Positions 1-6,951 are shown, counted from the first letter of the stretch. The stretch is DNA of 7,855 nucleotides from Deltaproteobacteria bacterium (GCA_016934135.1 JAFGTK010000180.1:1-7855); one strand, 5' to 3'. Numbers and translations: made by a program. Notes: a model not told the origin generated them from the sequence alone.

Positions 1-44
1 ATGTAGAGGTTATCGCCAAGGAGATAAAGGATTCTTTGCAATGA
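1..44 (+). CDS. Possible 3' end of an upstream gene (partial, unidentified)
   Basis: The frame starting at base 3 is open from the window edge and reads VEVIAKEIKDSLQ before a TGA at 42-44. That leaves 21 bases before the carB start. The charged, helix-like sequence could be the C-terminus of a gene co-transcribed with carB. carA is the usual upstream partner, but the residues do not resemble the CarA tails I know, so I do not assign it. The stretch is too short to prove coding; the frame starting at base 2 is also open through to base 73. Confidence 0.3.
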   Translation, partial: VEVIAKEIKDSLQ

Positions 45-73
45 AGAAAATGATCGGGTGCTGCAATGCCTAA
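26..73 (+). promoter_or_regulatory. Candidate 10-codon leader ORF with ribosome binding site, overlapping the carB start
   Basis: AAAGGA at 26-31 lies nine bases before an ATG at 41. That ATG opens a ten-residue frame, MKKMIGCCNA, ending in TAA at 71-73, eight bases inside carB. The ATG also overlaps the TGA at 42-44 of the possible upstream gene (ATGA). carB itself has only weak purine matches (GGG at 56-58) ahead of its ATG, so ribosomes arriving through this frame or the upstream gene could restart at carB. The motifs are visible; the coupling is inference, and so short a frame may be chance. Confidence 0.25.
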
Positions 74-3000
74 GAGAGAGGATCTGAAAAAGATACTCAT
101 TATCGGATCAGGGCCTATAGTGATATCCCAGGCCTGCGAGTTCGATTATTCCGGGGTCCAGGCCTGCAAGGCCCTGAAAGAAGAGGGATATGAGATTGTC
201 CTGATAAACTCGAATCCAGCCACCATCATGACCGATCCGGAGATGGCTGACAAGACATACATAGAGCCTGTCACGGCCGAAGTGGTCTCCCGTATCATCG
301 AGATGGAGCGGCCCGATGCGATTCTTCCAACGCTGGGCGGCCAGACCGGGCTGAATGTGTCGGTCGAGGTGGCTGCCATGGGTGTCCTGGAACGCTGTGG
401 TGTGGAGATGATCGGTGCCACGCCTGAGGTGATTCACAAGGCCGAAGACCGCGAGAAGTTCTGCAAGGCCATGGAACATATTGGCCTGAGGGTTCCGGCA
501 AGCGGGTTTGCACGCAACATGGATGAGGCGTTTAGTGTTGCAGACAGGATCGGATACCCGATCATCATCCGTCCGTCTTTTACCTTAGGCGGTATCGGCG
601 GAGGCATCGCCTACAACCCGGAAGACCTGGAAAGGTTTGCCAGGGAAGGCATCGATGCGAGCATGATCGGCGAGATCATGCTGGAGGAATCGGTTATAGG
701 CTGGAAAGAGTATGAACTCGAGGTGATGCGCGACAAGGCTGATAATGTGGTGATCATCTGCTCTATCGAGAACATGGACCCCATGGGGGTTCATACCGGG
801 GACTCCATCACGGTGGCGCCGGCACAGACGTTGAGCGATATTGAATATCAGAAACTGAGGAATGCATCCATTGCGGTTATGCGTGAAATAGGGGTGGAAA
901 CAGGCGGGTCGAACGTGCAGTTTGCCGTGAATCCTGAAAATGGCGACATTGTTGTCATTGAAATGAATCCGCGCGTATCAAGATCGTCCGCCCTGGCTTC
1001 CAAGGCAACCGGGTTCCCTATTGCAAAGATAGCGGCAAAGCTTGCTGTCGGATATACACTCGATGAGATCCCCAATGATATCACCAGGGAGACTTTTGCG
1101 TCTTTTGAACCGACAATCGATTACTGTGTGGTCAAAATCCCGAGATGGACCTTCGAGAAGTTCCCGGAGACAGAAGACCTTCTTACCACATCCATGAAAT
1201 CCGTAGGCGAGACCATGAGCATCGGCAGGACCTTCAAAGAGGCGTTGAACAAGGCGGTACGTTCGCTCGAAACCGGCAGGTTCGGGCTTACCGATCCGTT
1301 CGGTCCTCCTCTGATAGAAAACAAAAAAGACGTCATATCCAAGCTTACATTTCCGCACTCTTTACGGCTTTTCTGGATTGCCGAGGCCATCAGGTTCGGT
1401 GTGAGCATCCAGGATGTTCACAGCATGACAAAAATAGATCCCTGGTTTCTCCATCAGATCAGGGACATAGTGGATTTCGAGGATCTGCTTTCCCGCAGCG
1501 AACCCGACACAGAGAACCTCGAACAGGCCAAACGGCTCGGGATCTCCGACCGTCAGCTTGCCCGCCTGTGGCGGCTCGACGAACGAAAAATCAGGAGCTT
1601 GAGGCATCACAAAGGTATCCTGCCGGTCTACAAGCTTGTGGATACCTGTGCTGCAGAGTTCGAGGCATATACCCCGTACTATTATTCCACCTATGAGACT
1701 CAAACCGAGACGCGGGTCTCTGACAAGCCCAGTGTACTTATTATCGGCGGCGGGCCGAACAGGATAGGGCAGGGCATAGAATTCGACTACTGCTGTGTCC
1801 ATGCCTCGTTTGCGCTGCGGGAGATGGGATATGAGAGCATCATGATCAACTCGAACCCAGAGACCGTGAGCACGGATTATGACATCTCAGACAAGCTGTT
1901 TTTCGAGCCGCTGACTTTGGAGGATGTACTTCATGTTGTGCGCAGCGAAAGGCCCGAAGGGGTCATTGTCCAGTTCGGGGGACAGACACCGCTTAACCTG
2001 GCAAAAGACCTGCTTGCCGAAGGGGTGAATATCCTGGGCACACCCCCGGAAGCCATTGACCGGGCTGAAGACAGGGAGCGGTTTGCAGAGATAGTAACCA
2101 AACTGGGCCTGAAACAGCCGATAAGCGATACGGTCACGACCATGGACAAGGCGCTGCAGGTTGCCCGGGAAATCGGTTTTCCTGTTCTTGTCCGTCCTTC
2201 ATTCGTTCTGGGCGGAAGATCCATGGAGATCATATATGACATGGAGACCATGGAGTCGTTCATGGAGACGGTATTCAGGATCTTTCCGGATAATCCCATT
2301 CTCATCGACAAGTTTCTCGAGGACGCGATAGAGGTGGATGTCGATGCCATCAGCGACGGCAGCATGACCGTCATCGGCGGGATCATGGAACACATAGAGG
2401 AGGCAGGCATACACTCCGGAGACAGTGCCTGCGTTCTGCCGCCCATGACCCTTTCGCAGGAGATGCTCGATACATTGCAGAAACAGACGCGCCTGATTGC
2501 ACAAGAACTGGGGGTCGTCGGGCTCATGAATATCCAGTATGCAGTCAAGGACGGTGAACTCTATGTCCTGGAGGTAAACCCGAGGGCATCGAGGACAGTA
2601 CCGTTTGTAAGCAAGGCTATCGGTGTTCCTCTTGCCCAGCTCGCCACAAAGATCATGCTCGGCAGCAGCCTTGAAGATCTCGGGTTTACCAAGCAGATCC
2701 GGCCGGAATATATCTCGGTGAAGGAGGCGGTATTCCCCTTCAAACGTTTTCCCAATATCAATATCGCTCTGGGGCCTGAGATGAAATCAACCGGCGAGGT
2801 CATGGGGATCGACTCTTCTTTCGGGGCTGCCTTTGCAAAGGCGCAAGCTGCTGCAGGCGCGGGGCTGCCGCTGGCCGGCACCGTATTCATAAGCGTGCAT
2901 GATGCTCATAAAGACAGGATAGTGCCGGTTGCAAAAAGCTTTGCCGATCTCGGCTTCAATATTGTAGCCACACAGGGGACAGCAGATTATCTCAGAGCAA

Positions 3001-3275
3001 ACGCCTTGAAGGCCGGGACCGTAATGAAGGTGGGAGAAGGCAGGCCCAATGTGGTGGATCATATCAAGAACAGGGAAATCCATATGATAATAAACACGAG
3101 CATAGGCAGGAGGCCGTCGGCGGCTGCTTACCATATCAGAAAGAGTGCAATAGCATACAACATTCCCTATGCAACGACCATTGCGGCATCCAGGGCCACC
3201 GTAGAGGCTATAAGGACTGTTCAGGCAGGTTCTTTTGCCATTGTCGCCCTTCAGGATCATTATGGAAAAAAATAG
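66..3275 (+). CDS. carB: Carbamoyl-phosphate synthetase (glutamine-hydrolysing), large subunit
   Basis: CarB makes carbamoyl phosphate from bicarbonate, two ATP and ammonia channelled from the CarA glutaminase, feeding both pyrimidine and arginine synthesis in the cytoplasm. The 1069-residue length is normal (E. coli about 1073). The two ATP-grasp halves are visible. The first has GGQTG at 91-95, R129, R169, Q285, E299 and N301. The second begins with GGGPNRIGQG at 561-570 and has R710, Q824, E836 and N838. All align with the E. coli ATP and metal ligands. The C-terminal MGS-like regulatory domain runs from about residue 938. Its UMP/IMP pocket is kept (K949, T969, T972, K988, N1010), with Ser1012 where E. 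coli has Thr1017. The ornithine-site residues E778, D786, E887, Y1035 and T1037 are also kept, so control by UMP and ornithine is plausible (inference). The ATG at 66 gives the usual N-terminus, MPKREDLKKILIIGSGP. No good ribosome binding site lies directly upstream, which hints at translational coupling. Confidence 0.98.
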   Translation: MPKREDLKKILIIGSGPIVISQACEFDYSGVQACKALKEEGYEIVLINSNPATIMTDPEMADKTYIEPVTAEVVSRIIEMERPDAILPTLGGQTGLNVSVEVAAMGVLERCGVEMIGATPEVIHKAEDREKFCKAMEHIGLRVPASGFARNMDEAFSVADRIGYPIIIRPSFTLGGIGGGIAYNPEDLERFAREGIDASMIGEIMLEESVIGWKEYELEVMRDKADNVVIICSIENMDPMGVHTGDSITVAPAQTLSDIEYQKLRNASIAVMREIGVETGGSNVQFAVNPENGDIVVIEMNPRVSRSSALASKATGFPIAKIAAKLAVGYTLDEIPNDITRETFASFEPTIDYCVVKIPRWTFEKFPETEDLLTTSMKSVGETMSIGRTFKEALNKAVRSLETGRFGLTDPFGPPLIENKKDVISKLTFPHSLRLFWIAEAIRFGVSIQDVHSMTKIDPWFLHQIRDIVDFEDLLSRSEPDTENLEQAKRLGISDRQLARLWRLDERKIRSLRHHKGILPVYKLVDTCAAEFEAYTPYYYSTYETQTETRVSDKPSVLIIGGGPNRIGQGIEFDYCCVHASFALREMGYESIMINSNPETVSTDYDISDKLFFEPLTLEDVLHVVRSERPEGVIVQFGGQTPLNLAKDLLAEGVNILGTPPEAIDRAEDRERFAEIVTKLGLKQPISDTVTTMDKALQVAREIGFPVLVRPSFVLGGRSMEIIYDMETMESFMETVFRIFPDNPILIDKFLEDAIEVDVDAISDGSMTVIGGIMEHIEEAGIHSGDSACVLPPMTLSQEMLDTLQKQTRLIAQELGVVGLMNIQYAVKDGELYVLEVNPRASRTVPFVSKAIGVPLAQLATKIMLGSSLEDLGFTKQIRPEYISVKEAVFPFKRFPNINIALGPEMKSTGEVMGIDSSFGAAFAKAQAAAGAGLPLAGTVFISVHDAHKDRIVPVAKSFADLGFNIVATQGTADYLRANALKAGTVMKVGEGRPNVVDHIKNREIHMIINTSIGRRPSAAAYHIRKSAIAYNIPYATTIAASRATVEAIRTVQAGSFAIVALQDHYGKK

Positions 3276-3352
3276 CGCATATTTTCCCTATCAGTTACAA
3301 GGAATGGCATACGGTAAAGAAGATACGTTTTGCAGGATCACCCTGCACGGGA

Positions 3353-3373
3353 AAGTGACTGAATAAGTCATTT
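3353..3373 (+). terminator. Weak hairpin after carB, possible but doubtful terminator
   Basis: AAGTGACT (3353-3360) pairs with AGTCATTT (3366-3373) around the loop GAATA, giving eight pairs including one G-U. The stem is not GC-rich and the following bases (ATCTCTG) are not a U-tract, so an intrinsic terminator is possible but not supported well. It lies 78 bases after the carB stop. Confidence 0.2.
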
Positions 3374-3388
3374 ATCTCTGAAAGGATT

Positions 3389-3481
3389 ATGACAAGAAGG
3401 CACTGCATTGCTTTTTCATTAATTACAGGAACAGGGCTAAATACGGAGTTTGTTTATGAGTTTGAAGGTAAAGACGGTTAG
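3389..3481 (+). CDS. Candidate 30-codon short ORF in the pyrG leader
   Basis: An ATG at 3389 opens a 30-residue frame beginning MTRRHCIAFSLITGTG and ending in TAG at 3479-3481. AAAGG at 3381-3385 precedes the ATG, but with only three intervening bases, which is poor spacing. I recognise no family. The stop codon falls in the loop of the 3471-3491 hairpin, so a ribosome terminating here would cover the 5' arm. That is the geometry expected of an attenuation-type leader, but a frame this short in AT-rich DNA is easily random. Confidence 0.18.
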   Translation: MTRRHCIAFSLITGTGLNTEFVYEFEGKDG

Positions 3482-3536
3482 ATACCGTCTTGACATGTCA
3501 TTCATCCATACGGTAGGAATTCACTATGTCCCCTAA
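3456..3536 (+). CDS. Candidate 26-codon leader ORF overlapping the pyrG start
   Basis: GGAG at 3445-3448 stands seven bases before an ATG at 3456, which is good ribosome-binding-site spacing. The frame codes for 26 residues beginning MSLKVKTVRYRLDMSF and ends in TAA at 3534-3536, eleven bases inside pyrG. It runs through the 3471-3491 hairpin and the 3491-3500 palindrome, so translating it would melt the hairpin. No similarity to a known leader peptide is evident. A role in coupling or controlling pyrG translation is inference, and chance remains the main alternative. Confidence 0.28.
   Translation: MSLKVKTVRYRLDMSFIHTVGIHYVP
3471..3491 (+). promoter_or_regulatory. Perfect 8-bp hairpin upstream of pyrG
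   Basis: AAGACGGT (3471-3478) and ACCGTCTT (3484-3491) form a perfect inverted repeat around the five-base loop TAGAT. It ends 34 bases before the pyrG ATG. No U-tract follows, so it does not look like an intrinsic terminator. It could be an RNA leader structure or a dimeric-protein operator; pyrG genes are CTP-regulated in other bacteria, but I know of no family match for this element. Confidence 0.4.
3491..3500. promoter_or_regulatory. Perfect 10-bp palindrome TGACATGTCA, possible operator
   Basis: TGACATGTCA is exactly self-complementary and abuts the 3471-3491 hairpin, sharing one base with it. It includes most of the TTGACA at 3490-3495. It lies 25 bases before the pyrG ATG, a position suited to an operator. 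No regulator can be named. Confidence 0.3.
3515..3518 (+). promoter_or_regulatory. pyrG ribosome binding site
   Basis: AGGA sits seven bases before the ATG at 3526 and supports that start over nearby alternatives. Confidence 0.65.
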
Positions 3537-5166
3537 AAAGTCCACAAAATACATCTTCATCACTGGTGGTGTGCTCTCATCCCTGGGAAAAGGCCTTGCA
3601 GCGGCATCGATCGGGGCCATCATGGAGGCGAGAGGGCTCAAGGTAAACAATATCAAGCTGGACCCGTATATCAATGTAGATCCCGGCACCATGAGCCCGT
3701 TTCAGCACGGCGAGGTTTTCGTGACTGACGACGGTGCAGAGACCGACCTGGATCTGGGGCACTATGAGCGGTTTACCTCCTCAAACCTGAGCTCGAAAAA
3801 CAATTTCACCACAGGCCAGATATACGACAGCGTTATCCAGAAAGAGCGTAATGGTGAATACCTCGGAAAGACTGTGCAGGTAATCCCGCATATTACCGAC
3901 GAGATCAAGGCGCGGATAGTACAGGCAGCAGACGGGAACGACATTGCCATAGTGGAGATCGGGGGTACTGTGGGTGATATCGAGTCCCTGCCATTCCTTG
4001 AGGCCATTCGCCAGTTCGGTTTCGACATGGGAAAACAAAATGTCCTCTATATTCACCTGACGCTTGTTCCGTACATCCCCACAGCCGGGGAATTAAAGAC
4101 AAAGCCTACACAGCATTCAGTCCAGAAACTCAGGGAAATAGGGATCCAGCCGCAGATCCTTTTGTGCCGGAGCGAAAAAAGACTGTCGAGCGATTTAAAG
4201 GAAAAGATAGCCCTGTTCTGCAATGTGGAAAAAGGGGCGGTTATCAATGCCATCGATGTGGACAACATCTACCAGGTGCCTCTTGAGTTCCACAGGGAAG
4301 GGCTCGACGACCGGATAATAGAATATCTCGGCATGTGGACAAGAGAACCCCGCATGCAGGGGTGGGAAAAGCTGGTCGATACATTCAACAGCCGAACCCA
4401 GGAGATAAACATTGCCATAGTGGGCAAATATGTCAAACTCACTGACTCCTACAAGAGCCTGAACGAAGCACTGGAACATGCCGGGCTTTTCAACAATACC
4501 AGGGTGAACAGGGTATATGTCGATGCGGATGCGCTTGTCCAGGATAAGGATATATCGCACCATTTTGAAAACATAGACGGGGTACTGGTTCCCGGCGGGT
4601 TCGGCGAGCGTGGGGTGGAAGGCAAGATCCGAGCAATCGAATATGCAAGGACCTCGGGTATCCCGTTCTTCGGCATCTGCCTGGGCATGCAGCTTGCCGT
4701 GATCGAGTTTGCCAGGAACATGTGCAATATCAAAGGTGCAAACAGCACCGAGTTTGCCCCTGATACCCCTTCGCCTGTGATAGATTTTCTGCCTGACCAG
4801 AAGAATATTGTCAGAAAGGGCGGAACAATGAGGCTTGGGGCATACCGTTGCCTGTTATCCTCTGATACGAACGCCATGAGTGCTTATGAAACCGCAGAGA
4901 TATCTGAACGGCACAGGCACCGGTATGAATTCAACAGCACTTTCGAAAAACAGCTTGTTGACGGCGGTCTGATAATAAGCGGCCGCAACCCGGAATCATC
5001 ACTGGTTGAGGTTGTGGAACTTAATGATCATCCCTGGTTCCTCGGATGCCAGTTTCATCCGGAATTCAAATCAAAGCCCATGCAGCCTCACCCGTTGTTC
5101 CGGGAGTTTATCAGTGCCAGCCTTAACTTCCATAATGCATCGGGTAATGAGTCGATAGAATCGTAG
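3526..5166 (+). CDS. pyrG: CTP synthase (glutamine-hydrolysing)
   Basis: PyrG aminates UTP to CTP using ATP and ammonia from glutamine, the last step of pyrimidine nucleotide synthesis; it works as a cytoplasmic tetramer activated by GTP. At 546 residues it matches the family (E. coli 545). The N-terminal synthetase domain shows the P-loop GGVLSSLGKG with K22, then K44 in IKLDPYINVDPGTMSPFQHG. The metal ligands D76 and E144 (in VEIGGTVGD) correspond to E. coli D72 and E140. The C-terminal class I glutaminase domain has the PGGFG oxyanion loop at 356-360, nucleophile C385 in GICLGMQ, and H511/E513 in QFHPEF, completing the triad. ISERHRHRYEFN is also canonical. No key residue is missing. The start is backed by the AGGA site. 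The neighbour carB acts in the same pathway; the usual partners kdsA and kdsB are absent here. Confidence 0.98.
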   Translation: MSPKKSTKYIFITGGVLSSLGKGLAAASIGAIMEARGLKVNNIKLDPYINVDPGTMSPFQHGEVFVTDDGAETDLDLGHYERFTSSNLSSKNNFTTGQIYDSVIQKERNGEYLGKTVQVIPHITDEIKARIVQAADGNDIAIVEIGGTVGDIESLPFLEAIRQFGFDMGKQNVLYIHLTLVPYIPTAGELKTKPTQHSVQKLREIGIQPQILLCRSEKRLSSDLKEKIALFCNVEKGAVINAIDVDNIYQVPLEFHREGLDDRIIEYLGMWTREPRMQGWEKLVDTFNSRTQEINIAIVGKYVKLTDSYKSLNEALEHAGLFNNTRVNRVYVDADALVQDKDISHHFENIDGVLVPGGFGERGVEGKIRAIEYARTSGIPFFGICLGMQLAVIEFARNMCNIKGANSTEFAPDTPSPVIDFLPDQKNIVRKGGTMRLGAYRCLLSSDTNAMSAYETAEISERHRHRYEFNSTFEKQLVDGGLIISGRNPESSLVEVVELNDHPWFLGCQFHPEFKSKPMQPHPLFREFISASLNFHNASGNESIES

Positions 5167-5177
5167 ATGTCTGAAAT

Positions 5178-5276
5178 ATGAAAAACCTTTCTGATGATAC
5201 AACCACTGGGTTATTCATCGATACATATTGTCGTTATTGCCTCGGTCAAACGTCTGCAGGAGATCATGATCTGTAA
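5178..5276 (+). CDS. Candidate 32-codon short ORF between pyrG and ppx, TAATG overlap
   Basis: The 109-base gap after pyrG contains an ATG at 5178 opening a 32-residue frame that begins MKNLSDDTTTGLFIDTYCRY and has a CRYC pair of cysteines. Its TAA at 5274-5276 shares a base with the ppx ATG (TAATG), the overlap typical of translationally coupled genes. No good ribosome binding site precedes its ATG, and I recognise no family. It could be a coupling leader for ppx or a random open frame. Confidence 0.22.
   Translation: MKNLSDDTTTGLFIDTYCRYCLGQTSAGDHDL
5258..5262 (+). promoter_or_regulatory. Likely ppx ribosome binding site, unusually far from the start
   Basis: AGGAG lies 13 bases before the ATG at 5276, longer than the usual 5-9. 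A closer ATG at 5266 is out of frame and stops after five codons. An in-frame TGA at 5267-5269 rules out an upstream extension, so 5276 remains the start. Confidence 0.45.
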
Positions 5277-6823
5277 TGTCTGAAGATACCGGCAGGATAA
5301 TCAGTTTCATCGATATGGGGACAAATTCTGTCCGGCTCATGATCGTAAGAATATTCAGGGAGAATTCGTATACGATCCTGTCAAGGCAGAAGGAGATGAT
5401 CCGTCTCGGCTCAGGCGAGTTCGACCATGGGTATATCCTGAAAGAGGCTATGGATAAGGCCGTAGTTGTATGTAAGAATTTTGTAGAAATGTCAGATTCC
5501 TTTCAAGCCGAAGAGATTGTCGCTGTAGCAACCTCTGCAACCAGGGACGCCAGGAACAGAAAGGAACTTATAGAAAGGCTAAAAAACGAAGCAGGACTGG
5601 ATATGAAGGTGATATCCGGCGGTGAAGAGGCGAGGCTGATCTATCTCGGTATGGTAGGCGGAATGAATCTGAAAGGCAGGGCATTCTTCATTGATATCGG
5701 AGGCGGAAGCACAGAAGTCATTGTAGGGAATGAACAGGGCTATGAATATCTCGACAGCCTGAAACTAGGCGCGATACGCATGACCATGCTCTATCTTCCC
5801 GAACAGGATGGTCCTGTACCGATCAAGAAATACCGCGAAGTTCAGGAGTATGTACGTAATGCCACTGTGCTCTCAATGAAACGTATACGCGAATATTCAT
5901 TCAGTAAAGCCTTCGGGTGTTCAGGGACAATCCAGAGCCTGGCAGAGATTGCGTCCCATGTCTTTCACGACCGTGATCCGAAACGCTTGAATCTGCTCAG
6001 TCTTGAAGATCTAAAGAAAGTTGCCGGGCTTCTCTGCTCGCTGAGCCTGGATGAGAGAAAGGCCCTGCCCGGGATGAATCCAAGGCGTGCGGATATTATC
6101 ATCGGAGGGGCTGTTATTCTCGATACCATAATGACCGAACTGAATATCCCAGAGATCGGCATCAGCTCTCACGAGCTGCGAGACGGTATTCTTCTTGATT
6201 ATCTCTATCGAATCAATCATCCCGGGGAGGACGAACTCTCGGTCAGACACAAAAGCGTGCTCGCGCTCGGGCGAAAATGCTCGTTCGATGAAAGGCATTC
6301 AATAAAGGTTGCAAGGCTTTGCCTTGATCTGTTTGACAGTGCAAAAAAACTTACCCTTCACGCTCAGGGGAACATTGAAAGAGAACTCCTTTACTATGCG
6401 GCCCATCTGCACGATGTAGGGACTTTCCTCTCCTATGCAAATCACCATGCAAACAGCTATTATTTCATCCGAAATGCCGACCTTCTGGGCTTCAACCAGG
6501 AGGAACTTATCACAATGGCTGCTGCTGCATTCTTTCATCGCAAGGCCGTTCCTGTTGATGAAATCCCGGAATTCGCTTCACTCGATGAGAAAAGCCGGGA
6601 TATTGTAAGGGTGCACGCCATCTTCCTGCGTATAGCCGAAAGTCTGGACAGAAGCCACGCAGGGCTGGTGGAAAGCGCCTGCTTCATGGGCTGCGACAAC
6701 GGAAACGTGGTTCTGGAGATACAATCACCGAATGACTGTCAGCTTGAATTCTGGGGTGTTCAGAATCACAGGGATGCCTTTGAACAGGTCTTCGGGAAAA
6801 AGCTTCTGTTCAGCATTGTCTAA
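5276..6823 (+). CDS. ppx: Ppx/GppA-family exopolyphosphatase / pppGpp phosphatase with C-terminal HD domain
   Basis: This family removes terminal phosphates from polyphosphate and/or converts pppGpp to ppGpp, linking phosphate stores with the stringent response. The 515 residues match the long two-part form (E. coli Ppx 513, GppA 494). The N-terminal actin-fold phosphatase domain (about 8-310) shows phosphate-binding loop 1 FIDMGTNSVRL (D13, G15, T16, N17). SGGEEARLI carries E118, the likely catalytic glutamate, and loop 2 FIDIGGGSTEV carries D140, G142 and E147. These align with E. coli E121, D143, G145 and E150. Further on are GCSGT and ISSHELRDGILLDYL. The C-terminal part (about 320-500) is HD-like, with AAHLHDVG giving H379 and D380. 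Sequence alone does not separate Ppx from GppA activity, so the symbol is provisional. The start at 5276 overlaps the stop of a short ORF (TAATG). No clear terminator follows the gene. Confidence 0.93.
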   Translation: MSEDTGRIISFIDMGTNSVRLMIVRIFRENSYTILSRQKEMIRLGSGEFDHGYILKEAMDKAVVVCKNFVEMSDSFQAEEIVAVATSATRDARNRKELIERLKNEAGLDMKVISGGEEARLIYLGMVGGMNLKGRAFFIDIGGGSTEVIVGNEQGYEYLDSLKLGAIRMTMLYLPEQDGPVPIKKYREVQEYVRNATVLSMKRIREYSFSKAFGCSGTIQSLAEIASHVFHDRDPKRLNLLSLEDLKKVAGLLCSLSLDERKALPGMNPRRADIIIGGAVILDTIMTELNIPEIGISSHELRDGILLDYLYRINHPGEDELSVRHKSVLALGRKCSFDERHSIKVARLCLDLFDSAKKLTLHAQGNIERELLYYAAHLHDVGTFLSYANHHANSYYFIRNADLLGFNQEELITMAAAAFFHRKAVPVDEIPEFASLDEKSRDIVRVHAIFLRIAESLDRSHAGLVESACFMGCDNGNVVLEIQSPNDCQLEFWGVQNHRDAFEQVFGKKLLFSIV

Positions 6824-6894
6824 GTCATGTAAAATTATACAGGATCTGTTCCCGAAAATACCTGAAATACAGCGTCCGCAAAGACAAGATCCTC

Positions 6895-6923
6895 TTGAAA
6901 TATTAATCATCAGCCGATATAAT
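6895..6923 (+). promoter_or_regulatory. Strong sigma70-type promoter of the toxin-antitoxin pair
   Basis: TTGAAA (6895-6900) and a perfect TATAAT (6918-6923) are separated by exactly 17 bases. Transcription should begin near 6930. This is the best promoter in the window and gives the toxin-antitoxin pair independent expression from ppx. A small imperfect dyad, TACAATATGTA (6923-6933), covers the expected start point and could be part of an autoregulatory operator, as Phd/RelB antitoxins usually repress their own promoter; that is inference. Confidence 0.75.
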
Positions 6924-6945
6924 ACAATATGTACAAAAGAGACAA

Positions 6946-6951
6946 AAGGAG
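6946..6951 (+). promoter_or_regulatory. Antitoxin ribosome binding site, decides the start
   Basis: AAGGAG is one base from the ATG at 6953 but seven from the in-frame ATG at 6959, so 6959 is preferred. The in-frame ATG at 6929 lies at the predicted transcription start and so could not be a normal start. Confidence 0.7.

Larger units (their letters stand above)
3276..3525 (+). other. carB-pyrG intergenic region (250 bases), putative pyrG leader
   Basis: This gap is AT-richer than its neighbours (39% GC over 3301-3480) and codes for no recognisable protein. It contains a weak stem of six base pairs, TGCAGG / CCTGCA, at 3331-3347. It also has a hairpin at 3353-3373, two short ORFs (3389-3481 and 3456-3536), the 3471-3491 hairpin, the palindrome at 3491-3500 and the pyrG ribosome binding site. 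I found no convincing sigma70 promoter. TTGACA occurs at 3490-3495 but has no good -10 at proper spacing and would start transcription almost on the pyrG ATG. No strong U-tract terminator follows carB, so read-through from carB is possible. Confidence 0.6.

Noticed and set aside
1145..1696. 183-codon + strand open frame inside carB
   Set aside because: It lies wholly within the well-conserved carB frame and has no recognisable domain or ribosome binding site; a shadow frame.
1931..2548. 205-codon minus-strand open frame opposite carB
   Set aside because: Antisense shadow of conserved CarB sequence, with low-complexity Ser/Met/Arg content and no family resemblance.
3331..3347. TGCAGG / CCTGCA hairpin after carB as a terminator
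   Set aside because: Only six pairs and no U-tract follows on either strand.
3490..3518. TTGACA as a -35 box for a pyrG promoter
   Set aside because: At 16-18 base spacing no hexamer resembles TATAAT, and the transcript would begin nearly at the pyrG ATG; more likely a by-product of the palindrome.
6828..6841. TGTAAAATTATACA imperfect dyad after ppx as a toxin-antitoxin operator
   Set aside because: It is more than 50 bases upstream of the -35 box, away from where autoregulatory operators usually lie, and is easily produced by AT-rich sequence.
6841..6893. AGGATCT ... AGATCCT inverted repeat between ppx and the antitoxin
   Set aside because: Seven-base arms separated by 39 bases form no stable compact hairpin and have no U-tract, so it is not a ppx terminator.
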